32,631 nucleotides of DNA from Pseudomonadota bacterium (GCA_018829945.1 JAHJTI010000063.1:1-32631); one strand, 5' to 3'. Numbered from the stretch's first letter, positions 1 through 9,961 are shown. Notes: generated by a model not told the origin, from the letters alone. Translations and numbers: made by a program.

Positions 1-1
1 A

Positions 2-1600
2 CTTGCCCATGCCACGGAAAATCTGCTGGATGATGTGCGTAACGGCAAACGGGCTATGGATTCAGCGGTTATTGATATCGTCCTGACCGTTGGCGATGCG
101 CTGAAGTCCATGGTTGAAAACATCAAAGATGTTTTACAGAATGGGCCCGAACATTACAAAGATACCGATATCAGTGGCTTTCTTGCGGATATCACTCAGC
201 TGCAAGAGTCTGAGAGTGGAGCGGCGCCAGCCGAGCCTGTTTCTATATCTGAACCGGAGCCGGACTTCCAGCCGGAAATTGCTGAAATCGAAGAGCCGGA
301 ACCATCGGCAATTGAGGAAGTTGAAGCTGTTGCATCGCCCAGTCCTGTCGTTGCCAGGGCTGCGAAGGCCGTTGTTCCCCCGAGAGCCGAAGCCCCGGCA
401 AGTCCTCCATCCCGTGCGGGGGCCGATACTGCTCCCAAGAAAATCGGTGCCTCCATCAAGGTTGATGTGGAAAAACTTGACGCTCTTGTGAACGCTGTGG
501 GCGAGCTGGTGATTATGCAATCGCTGGTTCGCCAGAACAAGCTTGTTTCCCGGATAGCCGATCCCAAACTTACCAAGGATTTTTCCCAGCTGACCAGAAT
601 CACCTCCGAGTTGCAACGCACGGCCATGTCCATGCGTATGGTTCCCATCAAGCAGACCTTTGATAAAATGATTCGGCTGGTTCGGGATCTTTCTAAGAAA
701 TCAGGGAAAAAGGTTGACCTGATTATGGAAGGTGCCGACACCGAGATTGATCGCAACATGGTGGAGTCTATTTATGATCCGCTTGTTCACATGATGCGAA
801 ACTCGGTGGACCATGGCATTTCTCCCCCGGCCGACCGGGAGAAATGCGGTAAAACGGAAACAGGCACCGTGTATCTCCGCGCCTATCAAAAAGGCGGGAG
901 CATGATGATTGAGATCGAGGACGATGGCGAAGGGCTGAACACCCAGAAAATCAGAAAAAAAGCCATTGAGCGCGGTCTGATCAGCGAATCCGACAATCTG
1001 TCTGATTTTGAATTGAACAATCTTATTTTTCTCCCGGGATTTTCCACGGCGGATAAGATTACCGATGTTTCCGGCCGTGGTGTGGGCATGGATGTAGTGA
1101 AAAAAGCGGTGGAAAAACTACGGGGCAAAGTAGAGGTCCAAAGCCAGTCGGGCAAAGGGTCTCTGTTTATGATCCGTCTGCCCCTTACGCTGGCGATTAT
1201 CGATGGAATTATTGTTCGGGTCGGCAGCGAACGCTATATAATCCCGACCATTGCTATCCAGGAGTCCATGCATCCCGAGTTGAAAAACTACAGCACGGTG
1301 CATGGACGAGGCGAGAATCTCATGGTTCGCGGCGATCTGGTGCCGATTATCAGGTTGTATGAAATTTTCGGCGTGGAATCGACCTATAAAGACCCCTGTG
1401 ACGCCATTGTCGTTGTAGTGGAAAACGAGGGCAGACGTCGGGCTTTGATGGTTGATGAACTCCTGGGCAAGGAGGAGGTCGTTATCAAAAATCTTGGCGG
1501 TCTTGATGTTCCCGGCGTTGCCGGAGGTACTATTCTCGGTGATGGCCGGGTTGGTCTTATTCTTGATCTGGCAGGGGTTATTGCCAATAAAGCGGATTGA
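2..1600 (+). CDS. cheA: Chemotaxis histidine kinase CheA (5' end cut by window)
   Basis: CheA autophosphorylates from ATP and passes phosphate to CheY and CheB at the chemoreceptor array. The frame is open to the first base; the first visible residues (LAHATENLLDDVRNGK) are the end of an HPt (P1) domain, so the phosphorylated histidine lies outside the window. Numbering from position 2, a Pro/Glu/Ala-rich linker spans about residues 65-145. The dimerisation helices follow (about 150-215, containing VGELVIMQSLVRQ). The HATPase domain shows an N box (HMMRNSVDHGI), a G1 box (DDGEGL) and a G2 box (GRGVGMDVVK). A CheW-like regulatory domain fills the last 130 residues. A recognisable P2 domain is not seen; the linker may replace it. 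This is the first visible gene of the che operon, 92 bases before cheW. Family assignment is secure. Confidence 0.96.
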   Translation, partial: LAHATENLLDDVRNGKRAMDSAVIDIVLTVGDALKSMVENIKDVLQNGPEHYKDTDISGFLADITQLQESESGAAPAEPVSISEPEPDFQPEIAEIEEPEPSAIEEVEAVASPSPVVARAAKAVVPPRAEAPASPPSRAGADTAPKKIGASIKVDVEKLDALVNAVGELVIMQSLVRQNKLVSRIADPKLTKDFSQLTRITSELQRTAMSMRMVPIKQTFDKMIRLVRDLSKKSGKKVDLIMEGADTEIDRNMVESIYDPLVHMMRNSVDHGISPPADREKCGKTETGTVYLRAYQKGGSMMIEIEDDGEGLNTQKIRKKAIERGLISESDNLSDFELNNLIFLPGFSTADKITDVSGRGVGMDVVKKAVEKLRGKVEVQSQSGKGSLFMIRLPLTLAIIDGIIVRVGSERYIIPTIAIQESMHPELKNYSTVHGRGENLMVRGDLVPIIRLYEIFGVESTYKDPCDAIVVVVENEGRRRALMVDELLGKEEVVIKNLGGLDVPGVAGGTILGDGRVGLILDLAGVIANKAD

Positions 1601-1692
1601 GTTTTCACAACCAGGCGGAAATTTGGGAATGTTTTCATCCCCAGGGGTTGAGGGATCGCCCTGTGGGTCTTTCATGAAAAAGGAGGATGTTG

Positions 1693-2196
1693 ATGGAAGC
1701 AGCAAACGTAGCGCAGAATTTAGGTCCAGGATCGGAACTGGCAGGGAAATATCTTACATTTTCCTTGGGAAATGAGGATTATGGCGTTGGGATTCTCAGC
1801 GTCAGGGAGATTATCGGGGTTATGGAGATTACGGCTGTGCCTCACACCCCGCCCTATATCAAAGGGGTAATCAACCTGCGGGGAAAAGTTATACCAGTGC
1901 TGGATCTGCGGCTTAAGTTCAACATGAAGCATAAGGAATATGACGAAAGAACCTGTATTATCGTTGTTGAGGTTCAGGGGCAAACAGCTCCGGTACAGGT
2001 CGGCATGGTCGTGGATTCGGTTTCGGAAGTGTTGAATATCGCTCCCGGTGAAATCGAGCCACCGCCTTCGCTTGGTTCCTCGTCTGAAACCGAAAACATT
2101 CTGGGGATGGCGAAAGTTAAAAGCGAGGTGAAAATCCTGCTTGATGTGGACAGGGTTGTTGGCGAAGGGCTTTTGCAGCAGTTTGCTTCACAGTAA
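1693..2196 (+). CDS. cheW: Chemotaxis adaptor CheW
   Basis: CheW couples chemoreceptors to CheA at the inner membrane. The 167-residue protein is one CheW domain, with the typical openings YLTFSLGNEDYGVGILSVREI and YIKGVINLRGKVIPVLDLR and a closing part ending in ILLDVDRVV. Two in-frame ATG codons lie six bases apart. The first, at 1687, touches the AGGAGG at 1681-1686, so the ATG at 1693, six bases after it, is the better start. It sits between cheA and cheR in the operon. Its length is slightly above the usual 150-160 residues because of a short N-terminal tail. Confidence 0.95.
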   Translation: MEAANVAQNLGPGSELAGKYLTFSLGNEDYGVGILSVREIIGVMEITAVPHTPPYIKGVINLRGKVIPVLDLRLKFNMKHKEYDERTCIIVVEVQGQTAPVQVGMVVDSVSEVLNIAPGEIEPPPSLGSSSETENILGMAKVKSEVKILLDVDRVVGEGLLQQFASQ

Positions 2197-2355
2197 TACA
2201 GTTCAGGGGCTGTTTGTCTTGCCGTTGGGTGCGAACCCCGTCGGCTTGGGTGTATTTTTGTTGCAAACAACCCCGGAAAAGCAAGCCGAATAAGAAAGGG
2301 TATCCATCTGCGGACGGGAGCAGTTTTTCTGCCAGGATAATAAGGGAGTGGCTTT

Positions 2356-3216
2356 GTGGCATTGAACAGTGACGGTCCAGTCGGTACTCGCTATCAGCAA
2401 CTCACGGATGGGTTGTTTCAGAAATTCAGCGATTTGGTGTATGAAAAAACCGGGATATTTCTGAAACCGGAAAAAAAGGAGCTGTTGAACGCCCGCCTGG
2501 GCAAGAGATTGCGTGCAACCGGGATAGACTCGTTTAAGGAGTATTACGAGTATGTCATGCACGACAAATCCGGTGACGAACTTGTTCATCTCATAGACTC
2601 CGTTTCCACAAATTTCACTTCTTTTTTCAGAGAAAATTCCCATTTCGAGATATTGACATCTACTGTTTTGCCCGCCTTTGTCAAGGAGGGACGGGGAAAA
2701 AACAAGGATATCCTTTTCTGGTCTTCCGCCAGTTCCTCCGGTGAAGAACCGTACACCATGGCCATGGTGGTTGAGGAATTCGTCAGCCACCATCCGGGGA
2801 CGCGGTATCGGATCATGGCCACGGACATTTCCACCAAGGTTCTGGCACAAGCGAAGAGGGGAGTGTACACTGACGACAGGATTGCGAAAGTGCCAAAGCC
2901 TTTCTTGAAAAAATATTTTCAGAAAGGGGTTGGTGACTCCGATGGCTTTGTGAAAGTGAAAGAAGACCTTCGGCGGATGGTGCATTTTGACCGATTTAAT
3001 CTTATGGGGGACTTTCCCTGGCGTGAGGCCATTGACGTCATCTTCTGCCGAAACGTCATGATTTATTTCAACAGAGAAACCCAACAGGAGCTTGTGAACA
3101 AGTTTTATCAGGCTCTTACGCCGGGCGGATATCTTTTTATCGGTCATTCCGAAAGCATCAGCGGGTTGAAGCATAATTTTACCCAGATTGATGCGACCGC
3201 ATATCTGAAACGATGA
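2356..3216 (+). CDS. cheR: Chemoreceptor glutamate methyltransferase CheR
   Basis: CheR methylates receptor glutamates from S-adenosylmethionine and so sets adaptation together with CheB. The 286-residue protein has an N-terminal helical domain (about 15-75), the family motif TNFTSFFRE (85-93), the SAM-binding strand and loop FWSSASSSGEEPYT (121-134), and the conserved CRNVMIYF (231-238) followed by LTPGGYLFIGHSES. Length is normal and there is no C-terminal TPR or pentapeptide-binding extension. Start is GTG, preceded by AAGGGAG at 2342-2348 with a seven-base spacing. It is separated from cheW by 159 bases that show no gene. Confidence 0.95.
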   Translation: MALNSDGPVGTRYQQLTDGLFQKFSDLVYEKTGIFLKPEKKELLNARLGKRLRATGIDSFKEYYEYVMHDKSGDELVHLIDSVSTNFTSFFRENSHFEILTSTVLPAFVKEGRGKNKDILFWSSASSSGEEPYTMAMVVEEFVSHHPGTRYRIMATDISTKVLAQAKRGVYTDDRIAKVPKPFLKKYFQKGVGDSDGFVKVKEDLRRMVHFDRFNLMGDFPWREAIDVIFCRNVMIYFNRETQQELVNKFYQALTPGGYLFIGHSESISGLKHNFTQIDATAYLKR

Positions 3217-3273
3217 AGGCCGTTGCCTTGGGTGAAGGCCCTGAGGCAATGACGGATACAGGACAGGGAGCGC

Positions 3274-3753
3274 ATGAAGATAATCGTTGGCATTTCAGAC
3301 ATGAAGGTCAGCAATAAGCCGGACGATGTCCTGATTACCTACTCGCTTGGCTCGTGTATCGGAGTGGTGATCTGGGATCCCGTGGCCAAGGTCGGGGGGA
3401 TGCTGCATTATATGCTGCCGGATTCTTCCCTTGACAAGGATAAGGCCGAAGCCAAGCCTTTTATGTTTGCCGATACCGGTATTCCCCGGCTGTTCAAGGA
3501 AACATATAAGTTCGGAGCCATTAAAAGCCGTTTGATCGTCAAGGCGGTTGGCGGGTCTCAAATCATGGACAGCGCCGGGATCTTTAATATCGGGAAGCGC
3601 AACCAGGCTGTTCTGCGGAAAATGTTCTGGAAAAATCAGATCATGCTGGCTAAGGAAGATGTGGGCGGCACCGGTAATCGCACAGTGAGTTTGGAAATAG
3701 GGACAGGGATTACCCATTTGAAGGTTTCTGGCAGAGGGGAGTTTGAGTTATGA
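3274..3753 (+). CDS. cheD: Chemoreceptor glutamine deamidase CheD
   Basis: CheD deamidates receptor glutamines and in many bacteria is bound by CheC/CheX-type phosphatases. The 159-residue protein carries the catalytic residues in their family positions: Thr22, Cys28 in YSLGSCIGV and His45 in GGMLHYMLP. These sit one residue from the Thr21/Cys27/His44 triad known in Thermotoga CheD. The ATG follows a GGGAG. Its last four bases (ATGA) are shared with the start of the next gene, which implies translational coupling to the HDOD protein. Confidence 0.94.
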   Translation: MKIIVGISDMKVSNKPDDVLITYSLGSCIGVVIWDPVAKVGGMLHYMLPDSSLDKDKAEAKPFMFADTGIPRLFKETYKFGAIKSRLIVKAVGGSQIMDSAGIFNIGKRNQAVLRKMFWKNQIMLAKEDVGGTGNRTVSLEIGTGITHLKVSGRGEFEL

Positions 3754-4595
3754 GTCGTCTGGATGAGATACTTTCCCTTGTAAAGCATGTCCCACCTTTT
3801 CCCAAGGTGGCCCAACGGGTTTCGGAGATGCTGAACGACTCTGAAGTAAGCGCCACTGCTCTGGCCGAAGTTATTCAATACGATCAGGTGATTACGGCGA
3901 ATGTGTTGAAGATATGCAACGCCGCTTATTTTGGCCTGCCCCGTAAAGTGTCCTCTTTGGATGAAGCCCTGGTTATTGTCGGAAATGACACACTCAAGGA
4001 CATTATTATAACCAGCAGCAGTGCCCGTTTTTATAAGGGCGCTGCCGGAGATGGATATAAGCTTGATCAGGGAGAGCTGTGGAAGCATTCCATTGCCGTC
4101 GGCATAATGGCCAAGGAACTTGTCAAGTATGTCAAGGGTGTGGAGCCGGGAAGCGCCTATACTGCGGGATTGTTGCATGATATCGGCAAAAGGTTCCTGA
4201 GCAGCTTTGTGGCCGACGACTTTAAAAAGATCATGATGAAAGTGGTTCAGGACGACTGCTCTTTCGTCGAGGCGGAGAAGGAACTTGTGGGCGCGTCCCA
4301 TGCCGAACTTGGCGGAATGATTATGAGTCAGTGGGGTTTCCCCAAGGAGATTGAGCTGGCGGTCTTGCAGCACCATGACCCGGATGCCCTGGAAAAAGAT
4401 CCTCTTACCGCGGTTGTGGCCCTGGCCAATACTTTGGTTATCAGCATGGGGATCGGGGTTGGAGCTGACGGTTTGTCAGTGAAAATGCAGGGCAGTGGTC
4501 TGAAAAGATTTGGCATTGCTCCAATGCATCTTGAGTTGTGCATGGCCAATCTTCTCACAGAACTTGATCGGGCTCAGGAGCTTTTTCATATTTAG
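3750..4595 (+). CDS. HDOD-domain signalling protein
   Basis: HDOD proteins are regulators, often found with chemotaxis or cyclic-di-GMP genes; most are thought to act as scaffolds rather than enzymes. The 281-residue protein is essentially one HDOD domain, starting with LSLVKHVPPFPKVAQRVSEM and containing ICNAAYFGLPRKVSSLDEAL. It keeps HD-type residues (KHSIAVG, LLHDIGK, QHHDPD), but the position of the final metal-binding Asp reads LANTLV, so hydrolase activity is doubtful. It overlaps cheD by four bases. Its place between cheD and cheY suggests a role in receptor adaptation or array control, but the partner cannot be read from sequence. A 239-base gap follows, in which no gene is seen. Confidence 0.9.
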   Translation: MSRLDEILSLVKHVPPFPKVAQRVSEMLNDSEVSATALAEVIQYDQVITANVLKICNAAYFGLPRKVSSLDEALVIVGNDTLKDIIITSSSARFYKGAAGDGYKLDQGELWKHSIAVGIMAKELVKYVKGVEPGSAYTAGLLHDIGKRFLSSFVADDFKKIMMKVVQDDCSFVEAEKELVGASHAELGGMIMSQWGFPKEIELAVLQHHDPDALEKDPLTAVVALANTLVISMGIGVGADGLSVKMQGSGLKRFGIAPMHLELCMANLLTELDRAQELFHI

Positions 4596-4834
4596 GACCA
4601 TGGGAATCTTTCGGCCAGGTTTGTCCAAGGGGTGGGAGTGATATGGGAATTACGGTTCGACCAGATTGCCTGGAACGGTAACGATTTTAGTGAAACGATG
4701 TATTGACTGGATTATGTACATCTCCGGGTTCTGCGACAGTCTACTGGACTGGGCAGAGCAGCAAGGGAGCAGGGCAGCGCGAAAAGTGGCGAATGTCCAA
4801 GATGGAATAATTTAAGGAAGCGGGAGAGAGGGCG

Positions 4835-5272
4835 ATGGCTTTCAATATTTTGGTGACAGATGACTCTGAAACCATGCGGGCCGTGATCAAAAAAACCGTG
4901 AGCATGTCCGGTGTGCCTGTTGGAGAGTTTCATGAGGCGGGCAATGGCATTGAAGCTCTGGCTATTTTGGAGAATACTTGGATTGATGTCATTTTGTCAG
5001 ATATCAATATGCCGGAAATGGGCGGGATGGAACTCTTGAAAAAGATCAGTGAAGATGAGGATCTTAGAAAAATCCCCCTGATCTTCATCACCACCGAGGC
5101 CAGTGATGCCCGTCAGGAAGAGGCAAAAAAACTTGGGGTGGCGGGCTATGTGAGAAAACCGTTTCAACCCGAGACCATCAAGACGATTCTTTACGAGGTG
5201 CTGGAGAAGGCATACGAACACAGGATGGCAGAAAAGCCTGACGAAGGGGTTGATGGGGACAGCGACTTTTAG
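4835..5272 (+). CDS. cheY: CheY-type response regulator
   Basis: A single receiver domain that would carry the phosphoryl signal from CheA to the flagellar motor. The 145 residues show the acidic pair Asp9/Asp10, the phosphorylation site Asp56 in ILSDINMPEMGG, the conserved Thr at 86-87 (FITTEAS) and Lys108 (VRKPF). About 20 residues after the receiver fold form an acidic tail (EKPDEGVDGDSDF) that is longer than in classic CheY. A purine-rich GGGAGAGAGGG precedes the ATG. Its position in the che operon, followed by a CheX-like phosphatase, supports the motor-signalling role; whether this is the only CheY of the organism is not known. Confidence 0.93.
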   Translation: MAFNILVTDDSETMRAVIKKTVSMSGVPVGEFHEAGNGIEALAILENTWIDVILSDINMPEMGGMELLKKISEDEDLRKIPLIFITTEASDARQEEAKKLGVAGYVRKPFQPETIKTILYEVLEKAYEHRMAEKPDEGVDGDSDF

Positions 5273-5404
5273 AGGCATGGCTTCAGCTGGCAAAGCACAA
5301 GTTAAAGTAGGGCATCAGTGCAGTGTCCTGATAAATGCGGTATTGAAGCGGTGATGCAGATTGCCGATGATTGAATTTTGAGAAAGAGCTGGGAGGGCAG
5401 TTGA

Positions 5405-5863
5405 ATGGATCAGGACTTGCGGCGGCTCATATTTGAAACTTTTTCAGAGGTTTTCGAGACCATGTTTTTCACTTTTCTCGAGCCGCTTGAAGAGACTCCC
5501 GGGAAAGAAGAGCTTGGTTGCGGCAAGTTCATTGAGGCCACGATCGGTTATTCCGGTGGTTACAATGGCAACTTTCTCTTTTATTTTCCATGGGGACTCG
5601 GCAAGAACATCACCGTGAATTTTCTCGGAGTTGATGAGCACGAAGTGCAAGACCGGCAGATCGCGGATACCGCAGCTGAAACGGCGAATATGGCAATCGG
5701 CAGTTTGCTGGGCAAGTTGGATCCTGGCGGCACAGCCTCGCTGGCCATTCCGCAAACCCGTGTGCTTGACAATTTTTCTCCGGAGGCACTGCTCGGAGCA
5801 TCCGGCATTTGTATGTTTAACACTGAGTTCGGGATTCTCTGGGTTTCAGGAACACACGCGTAA
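5405..5863 (+). CDS. cheX: CheX-like CheY-phosphate phosphatase
   Basis: CheX/CheC/FliY proteins dephosphorylate CheY-P and replace CheZ in many bacteria. The 152-residue protein contains the family helix IADTAAETANMAIGSLLGKL, with the catalytic Glu92-x-x-Asn95 pair. Only one such helix is visible, as in CheX; CheC has two. It starts after a GGGAGGG and sits between cheY and cheB. Neighbouring cheD is consistent with the known link between this family and CheD. The protein is divergent, so the family assignment is good but the exact subfamily is less certain. Confidence 0.8.
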   Translation: MDQDLRRLIFETFSEVFETMFFTFLEPLEETPGKEELGCGKFIEATIGYSGGYNGNFLFYFPWGLGKNITVNFLGVDEHEVQDRQIADTAAETANMAIGSLLGKLDPGGTASLAIPQTRVLDNFSPEALLGASGICMFNTEFGILWVSGTHA

Positions 5864-6961
<1,098 letters not shown>

Positions 6962-6968
6962 CGCCGGC

Positions 6969-7511
6969 CTACAGTCGGGTTTTCGTTTTTTGTCTCACAC
7001 TCTGTTGTTCCAGATGCAACAGGTATCTCTTTACGGCGCATCCTCCGGCAAACCCTCCTAGTCCGGCAGCGCCGGTCACTCGATGGCAGGGCACGATAAG
7101 GGCCAGAGGATTGGCGTTGCAAGCTTGTCCTACTGCCCGGGCAGCGCCGGGTTTGCCCAGGGCCTGAGCTATCTCTCCGTATGTCTTTGTCTCTCCATAG
7201 GGTATCTCCGCAATTCTCTCCCAGACGTGATTTTGGAACAAGGTGGCTTTTTCTACAAACGGCGATCCGAACTGCTGCGGAAATTTCCGGAGGTGACCTT
7301 CAAAAAAATCCGCGAGAAGATCGGCAAACCCGAGGCTGTCACTGTTGTATATTATGCATGCAGGGCCGAGCTGTTTCCTGAGCCTCTGTTGCGCCATTTC
7401 ATGTCTTTCTGGTGAAAAGGTGAGATGGACAGGTGAATCACCGAGGTAAATGATCCAGCAGGTTATTTCGCCGAAGGTGAACGTGGAGTATAGCAGTGTG
7501 GGGGATGGCAT
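6969..7511 (-). CDS. ogt: Methylated-DNA--protein-cysteine methyltransferase
   Basis: This protein repairs O6-alkylguanine by moving the alkyl group to its own cysteine, a suicide reaction. The 180 residues have a poorly conserved N-terminal domain and a C-terminal DNA-binding domain. The latter shows IPYGETKTYGEIA (about 103-115), the Arg finger in ARAVGQA and the active site VPCHRV with Cys142. Ogt and Ada C-terminal domains share these features; with no Ada N-terminal zinc cysteines the stand-alone enzyme is the better call. It is transcribed against cheB and alone. The ribosome binding site is weak, so the exact start is less sure than the family. Confidence 0.93.
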   Translation of the reverse strand: MPSPTLLYSTFTFGEITCWIIYLGDSPVHLTFSPERHEMAQQRLRKQLGPACIIYNSDSLGFADLLADFFEGHLRKFPQQFGSPFVEKATLFQNHVWERIAEIPYGETKTYGEIAQALGKPGAARAVGQACNANPLALIVPCHRVTGAAGLGGFAGGCAVKRYLLHLEQQSVRQKTKTRL

Positions 7512-7902
7512 TATCGTTCTCGCAGGAATTTGATCTCAGGGCACAACGTGCAGCTGTTTGTGGCAAGTATTGCCGATAGGTTGTATGTTATGTCTGTAGC
7601 TGGGTTTTTTACGTGACCTTTTTTAAAGTAAAGCTGGTAACACTCGATAAGCAAGGTAGCACAAATTTTTTGCCGGTGGATTTGGTGTTTTTTGGGATAT
7701 GCGCCGGGGCCAGTTGTTATGAAACGGGAAGCCTGTAATTATTTTGCAGATGGAAAAACAGTAAATCAACAATATAGGGCAATAACCTCAAAAAAAACTT
7801 GATTTTGCAGTCAAGTATAAATTATAGCTAAATATAGATCTAGGAATTTGAAATTATAAGCCTTTTTCTGAATAAACTTTTCATCCGGAATGTGGACACA
7901 CT
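7512..7902. other. Intergenic region between divergent genes
   Basis: This 391-base stretch separates ogt (minus) from the carboxypeptidase gene (plus). Its right half is strongly AT-rich. Apart from the possible promoter at 7799-7828 I see no coding frame with a ribosome binding site, no RNA gene and no repeat in it. Confidence 0.6.
7799..7828 (+). promoter_or_regulatory. Possible sigma-70 promoter for the carboxypeptidase gene
   Basis: TTGATT, 18 bases, then TATAGC, in an AT-rich stretch about 75 bases before the carboxypeptidase start. Both boxes are imperfect, so this is only a candidate. Confidence 0.3.
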
Positions 7903-9006
7903 ATGGGTTCTTTTTCTTACCGCCGATTTTTCTCTGTTTCCCTGCTTTTTTTCATGCTTGCATCTCCGGCAAGTGCGCAAAATTATGTAAAAAATCCCAA
8001 GGTTGTGTCTTTGAACTCCTTGCATAAATTTGCGCCGGAGCAGGGCAATATAGCTGGAAAACAGGAAAGCCGCGCAGAGATTCCTGTTTCTTCGGAAGAG
8101 TTGAAGCGAAAAGTAGCGGAACCGCACCATGTTGCAAGCGACTTTTCTTCGGAGTTGCAGGGGAAACTTACTTGCCGCAGCGCATATATCATGGATGCCA
8201 AGACCGGCAAGGTTTTGTATGACCGCAGCGCCGATCGGCCTGGACAGCCTGCCAGCACCATTAAAATCATCACCGGACTCATCGCGGTTGAGAGTCTTAA
8301 CGGCGGGGAGATGGTGCGGACCAGCGCCTATGCGGCGAACATGCCGGCTTCGAAGATATACTTAAAAAAAGGTGCGTCTTATAAGGCCAGCGATTTAATA
8401 AACGCCGTATTACTGGCTTCGGCAAATGATGCCAGTGTTGCTTTGGCTGAAAAAGTTGCCGGTACCGAGAAAGCATTTGCACGATTGATGACCAAAAAAG
8501 CCGAGGCTCTCGGCGCGCAGAACACCATATGTAAAAGCGCTAATGGCTTGACCCGACCAGGACAACAGACAACTGCCCGTGATTTGGCCACGGTTTTTAA
8601 TCGGGCCATGCGTAACCCCGAGTTTGCCGAGCGTATGTCCACGAGCCAGGTGCGCACCAGCGACGGAAAAGTGCTGAAAAGCCACAACAAGGCTTTGTGG
8701 ACACTGGATGGCGCGATTGCCGGGAAAACCGGCTATACCGCGGCTGCCGGGAAAACCTATGTCGGCAAATTCCAGCGCGATGGCCAGGCCATTATTGTTT
8801 CGCTGCTGGGCAGCGCTTCCATGTGGGATGATATCGCGACTTTGGTCGAGCACGGCTTCGCCAAACAGGAACTTGCATCACGGTTGCCGGAGGATGGTTC
8901 CGATGCTGTGCGGGTTTCACAGGTCAGCCAGCAGGGCATGGCAAGTGAACATGTTGATTTCGTCATGTTGTCCGTGGATGTGAACAAGAAGGAAACTAAG
9001 TTGTAA
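7903..9006 (+). CDS. Secreted D-alanyl-D-alanine carboxypeptidase (low-mass PBP)
   Basis: This is a peptidase S11 family enzyme that trims the terminal D-Ala from peptidoglycan stem peptides in the periplasm. A signal peptide is clear (basic YRR, hydrophobic core, cleavage after ASPASA near residue 25). About 65 linker residues precede the catalytic domain. The three penicillin-binding motifs are present: Ser118-x-x-Lys121 (STIK), Ser173-Ala-Asn175 and Lys275-Thr-Gly277. After the catalytic domain only about 60 residues remain, so the usual PBP5 C-terminal domain with a membrane-anchor helix appears to be missing or much reduced. The gene stands alone and ends in a strong terminator. The family is certain; the choice among dacA/C/D-type names is not. 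Confidence 0.92.
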   Translation: MGSFSYRRFFSVSLLFFMLASPASAQNYVKNPKVVSLNSLHKFAPEQGNIAGKQESRAEIPVSSEELKRKVAEPHHVASDFSSELQGKLTCRSAYIMDAKTGKVLYDRSADRPGQPASTIKIITGLIAVESLNGGEMVRTSAYAANMPASKIYLKKGASYKASDLINAVLLASANDASVALAEKVAGTEKAFARLMTKKAEALGAQNTICKSANGLTRPGQQTTARDLATVFNRAMRNPEFAERMSTSQVRTSDGKVLKSHNKALWTLDGAIAGKTGYTAAAGKTYVGKFQRDGQAIIVSLLGSASMWDDIATLVEHGFAKQELASRLPEDGSDAVRVSQVSQQGMASEHVDFVMLSVDVNKKETKL

Positions 9007-9031
9007 GTGAGTATTTTCATAACAAGATCAA

Positions 9032-9064
9032 AGCCGACAGGAATCAGCCTGTCGGCTTTTTTTT
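9032..9064 (+). terminator. Rho-independent terminator after the carboxypeptidase gene
   Basis: A perfect ten-base stem (AGCCGACAGG and its complement) with a six-base loop, followed by seven T. It lies 25 bases after the stop and runs up to the start region of the next gene. Confidence 0.92.
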
Positions 9065-9086
9065 GTTGAAAGCAGCGCGTGAGGCC

Positions 9087-9791
9087 ATGATTAGCAAGGA
9101 AGAGGTGCGAGCGGAGTTCCTGGACGCGCCGGAGGGGAAAGCTTCCGGTAAATCCGCGGAAATCGTGCGGCGTCTTGAAAAGTATCGGGATGCCAAAAGG
9201 ATCTTCGTCGGTCCTACGGCAAGATTACAGCAGATCAGGATCAACGCCCTGACGGATGGCAAGGAGTTGTTGGTGCCTGCGCCCGGCTTGAAGGATGGAT
9301 TCTATCTTTTGACGCCGTATGAGATACCTTTCAAAAGCCTGAGTTATGCCGTGGGGTACAAGGGCTTGTCCCAATATGGTCAACGGGTTGCGGCGGAGGA
9401 GTTGTGCCGTGTGCCTGTGGGTCTGTTGCTCACCGATTGCATGGCCGTGGATCCTGCCGGATATTTTGTCGGCGAGGGTAAGGGTTTTTTTGACCTTGTG
9501 GTCGCCATCCTTGCGGAATTGAAGGGGCTCTCTTCAGACGTTGAAGCCTATGGCCTCGGGGAACACGAACAGCTTCTTGGTCAGGAGCTTGAGCATGATG
9601 CATGGGATGTGCGTCTTAATGGCTTTATTACTCAGGAGGGGATTTTCCTGAATAATGCCGGGAGCCATGCCGAGCGGAAGATATTGTGGGATATGCTCCC
9701 TCCGAAAAGGATTCGAAAGATTACCCCCCTGTGGAAATTGAGCATGCAGATCAAGGATGCCTTGAACGAGACAACTAAGGATGCCGTATGA
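9087..9791 (+). CDS. 5-formyltetrahydrofolate cyclo-ligase-like protein
   Basis: The 234 residues resemble the MTHFS fold: an N-terminal helix pair (EEVRAEF), then IFVGPTARLQQIRINALTDGKELLVPAPGLKDGFYLL, and the phosphate-loop-like GYFVGEGKGFFDLVVAIL (about 130-150), which parallels the family's G-x-G-K-G-Y-Y-D motif. Classic cyclo-ligases convert 5-formyl-THF to 5,10-methenyl-THF with ATP. This protein is longer and diverges from them, like the MTHFS-domain proteins of unknown substrate, so the reaction is not assured. The frame is open from 9063, but that part lies in the terminator's T run. The ATG at 9087 is preferred although its GAGG lies very close. It may be transcribed by read-through or from an unseen promoter. 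Confidence 0.7.
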   Translation: MISKEEVRAEFLDAPEGKASGKSAEIVRRLEKYRDAKRIFVGPTARLQQIRINALTDGKELLVPAPGLKDGFYLLTPYEIPFKSLSYAVGYKGLSQYGQRVAAEELCRVPVGLLLTDCMAVDPAGYFVGEGKGFFDLVVAILAELKGLSSDVEAYGLGEHEQLLGQELEHDAWDVRLNGFITQEGIFLNNAGSHAERKILWDMLPPKRIRKITPLWKLSMQIKDALNETTKDAV

Positions 9792-9886
9792 GGGATGGAT
9801 CTCTTTCTTGACCGTATAGGGGGAGAAGGGGTAATATGTCGTGGCGTATTTTTTGACAGTCATGTTAGCTTTTTTTCAAGCAGGTG

Positions 9887-9934
9887 CTTTGACAGGGCTC
9901 TCCCGAGCTTGCCGAAGGGCTTAGATGAACGAAA
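9887..9934 (+). repeat. REP-like repeat, long form (left half of an inverted pair)
   Basis: A 48-base copy of a dispersed repeat containing GAGCTTGCCGAAGGGCT. It closely matches the reverse complement of 30438-30485 and the forward copy at 26514-26562. It faces the short copy at 9962-9987, so the two can pair. Confidence 0.8.
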
Positions 9935-9961
9935 GAAACTCTGACGATTTCAAGATGACTA

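Noticed and set aside
2203-3249. Long minus-strand frame of 348 codons opposite cheR
   Set aside because: It lies fully antisense to a certain cheR, has no recognisable motif and is explained by codon bias of the gene on the other strand.
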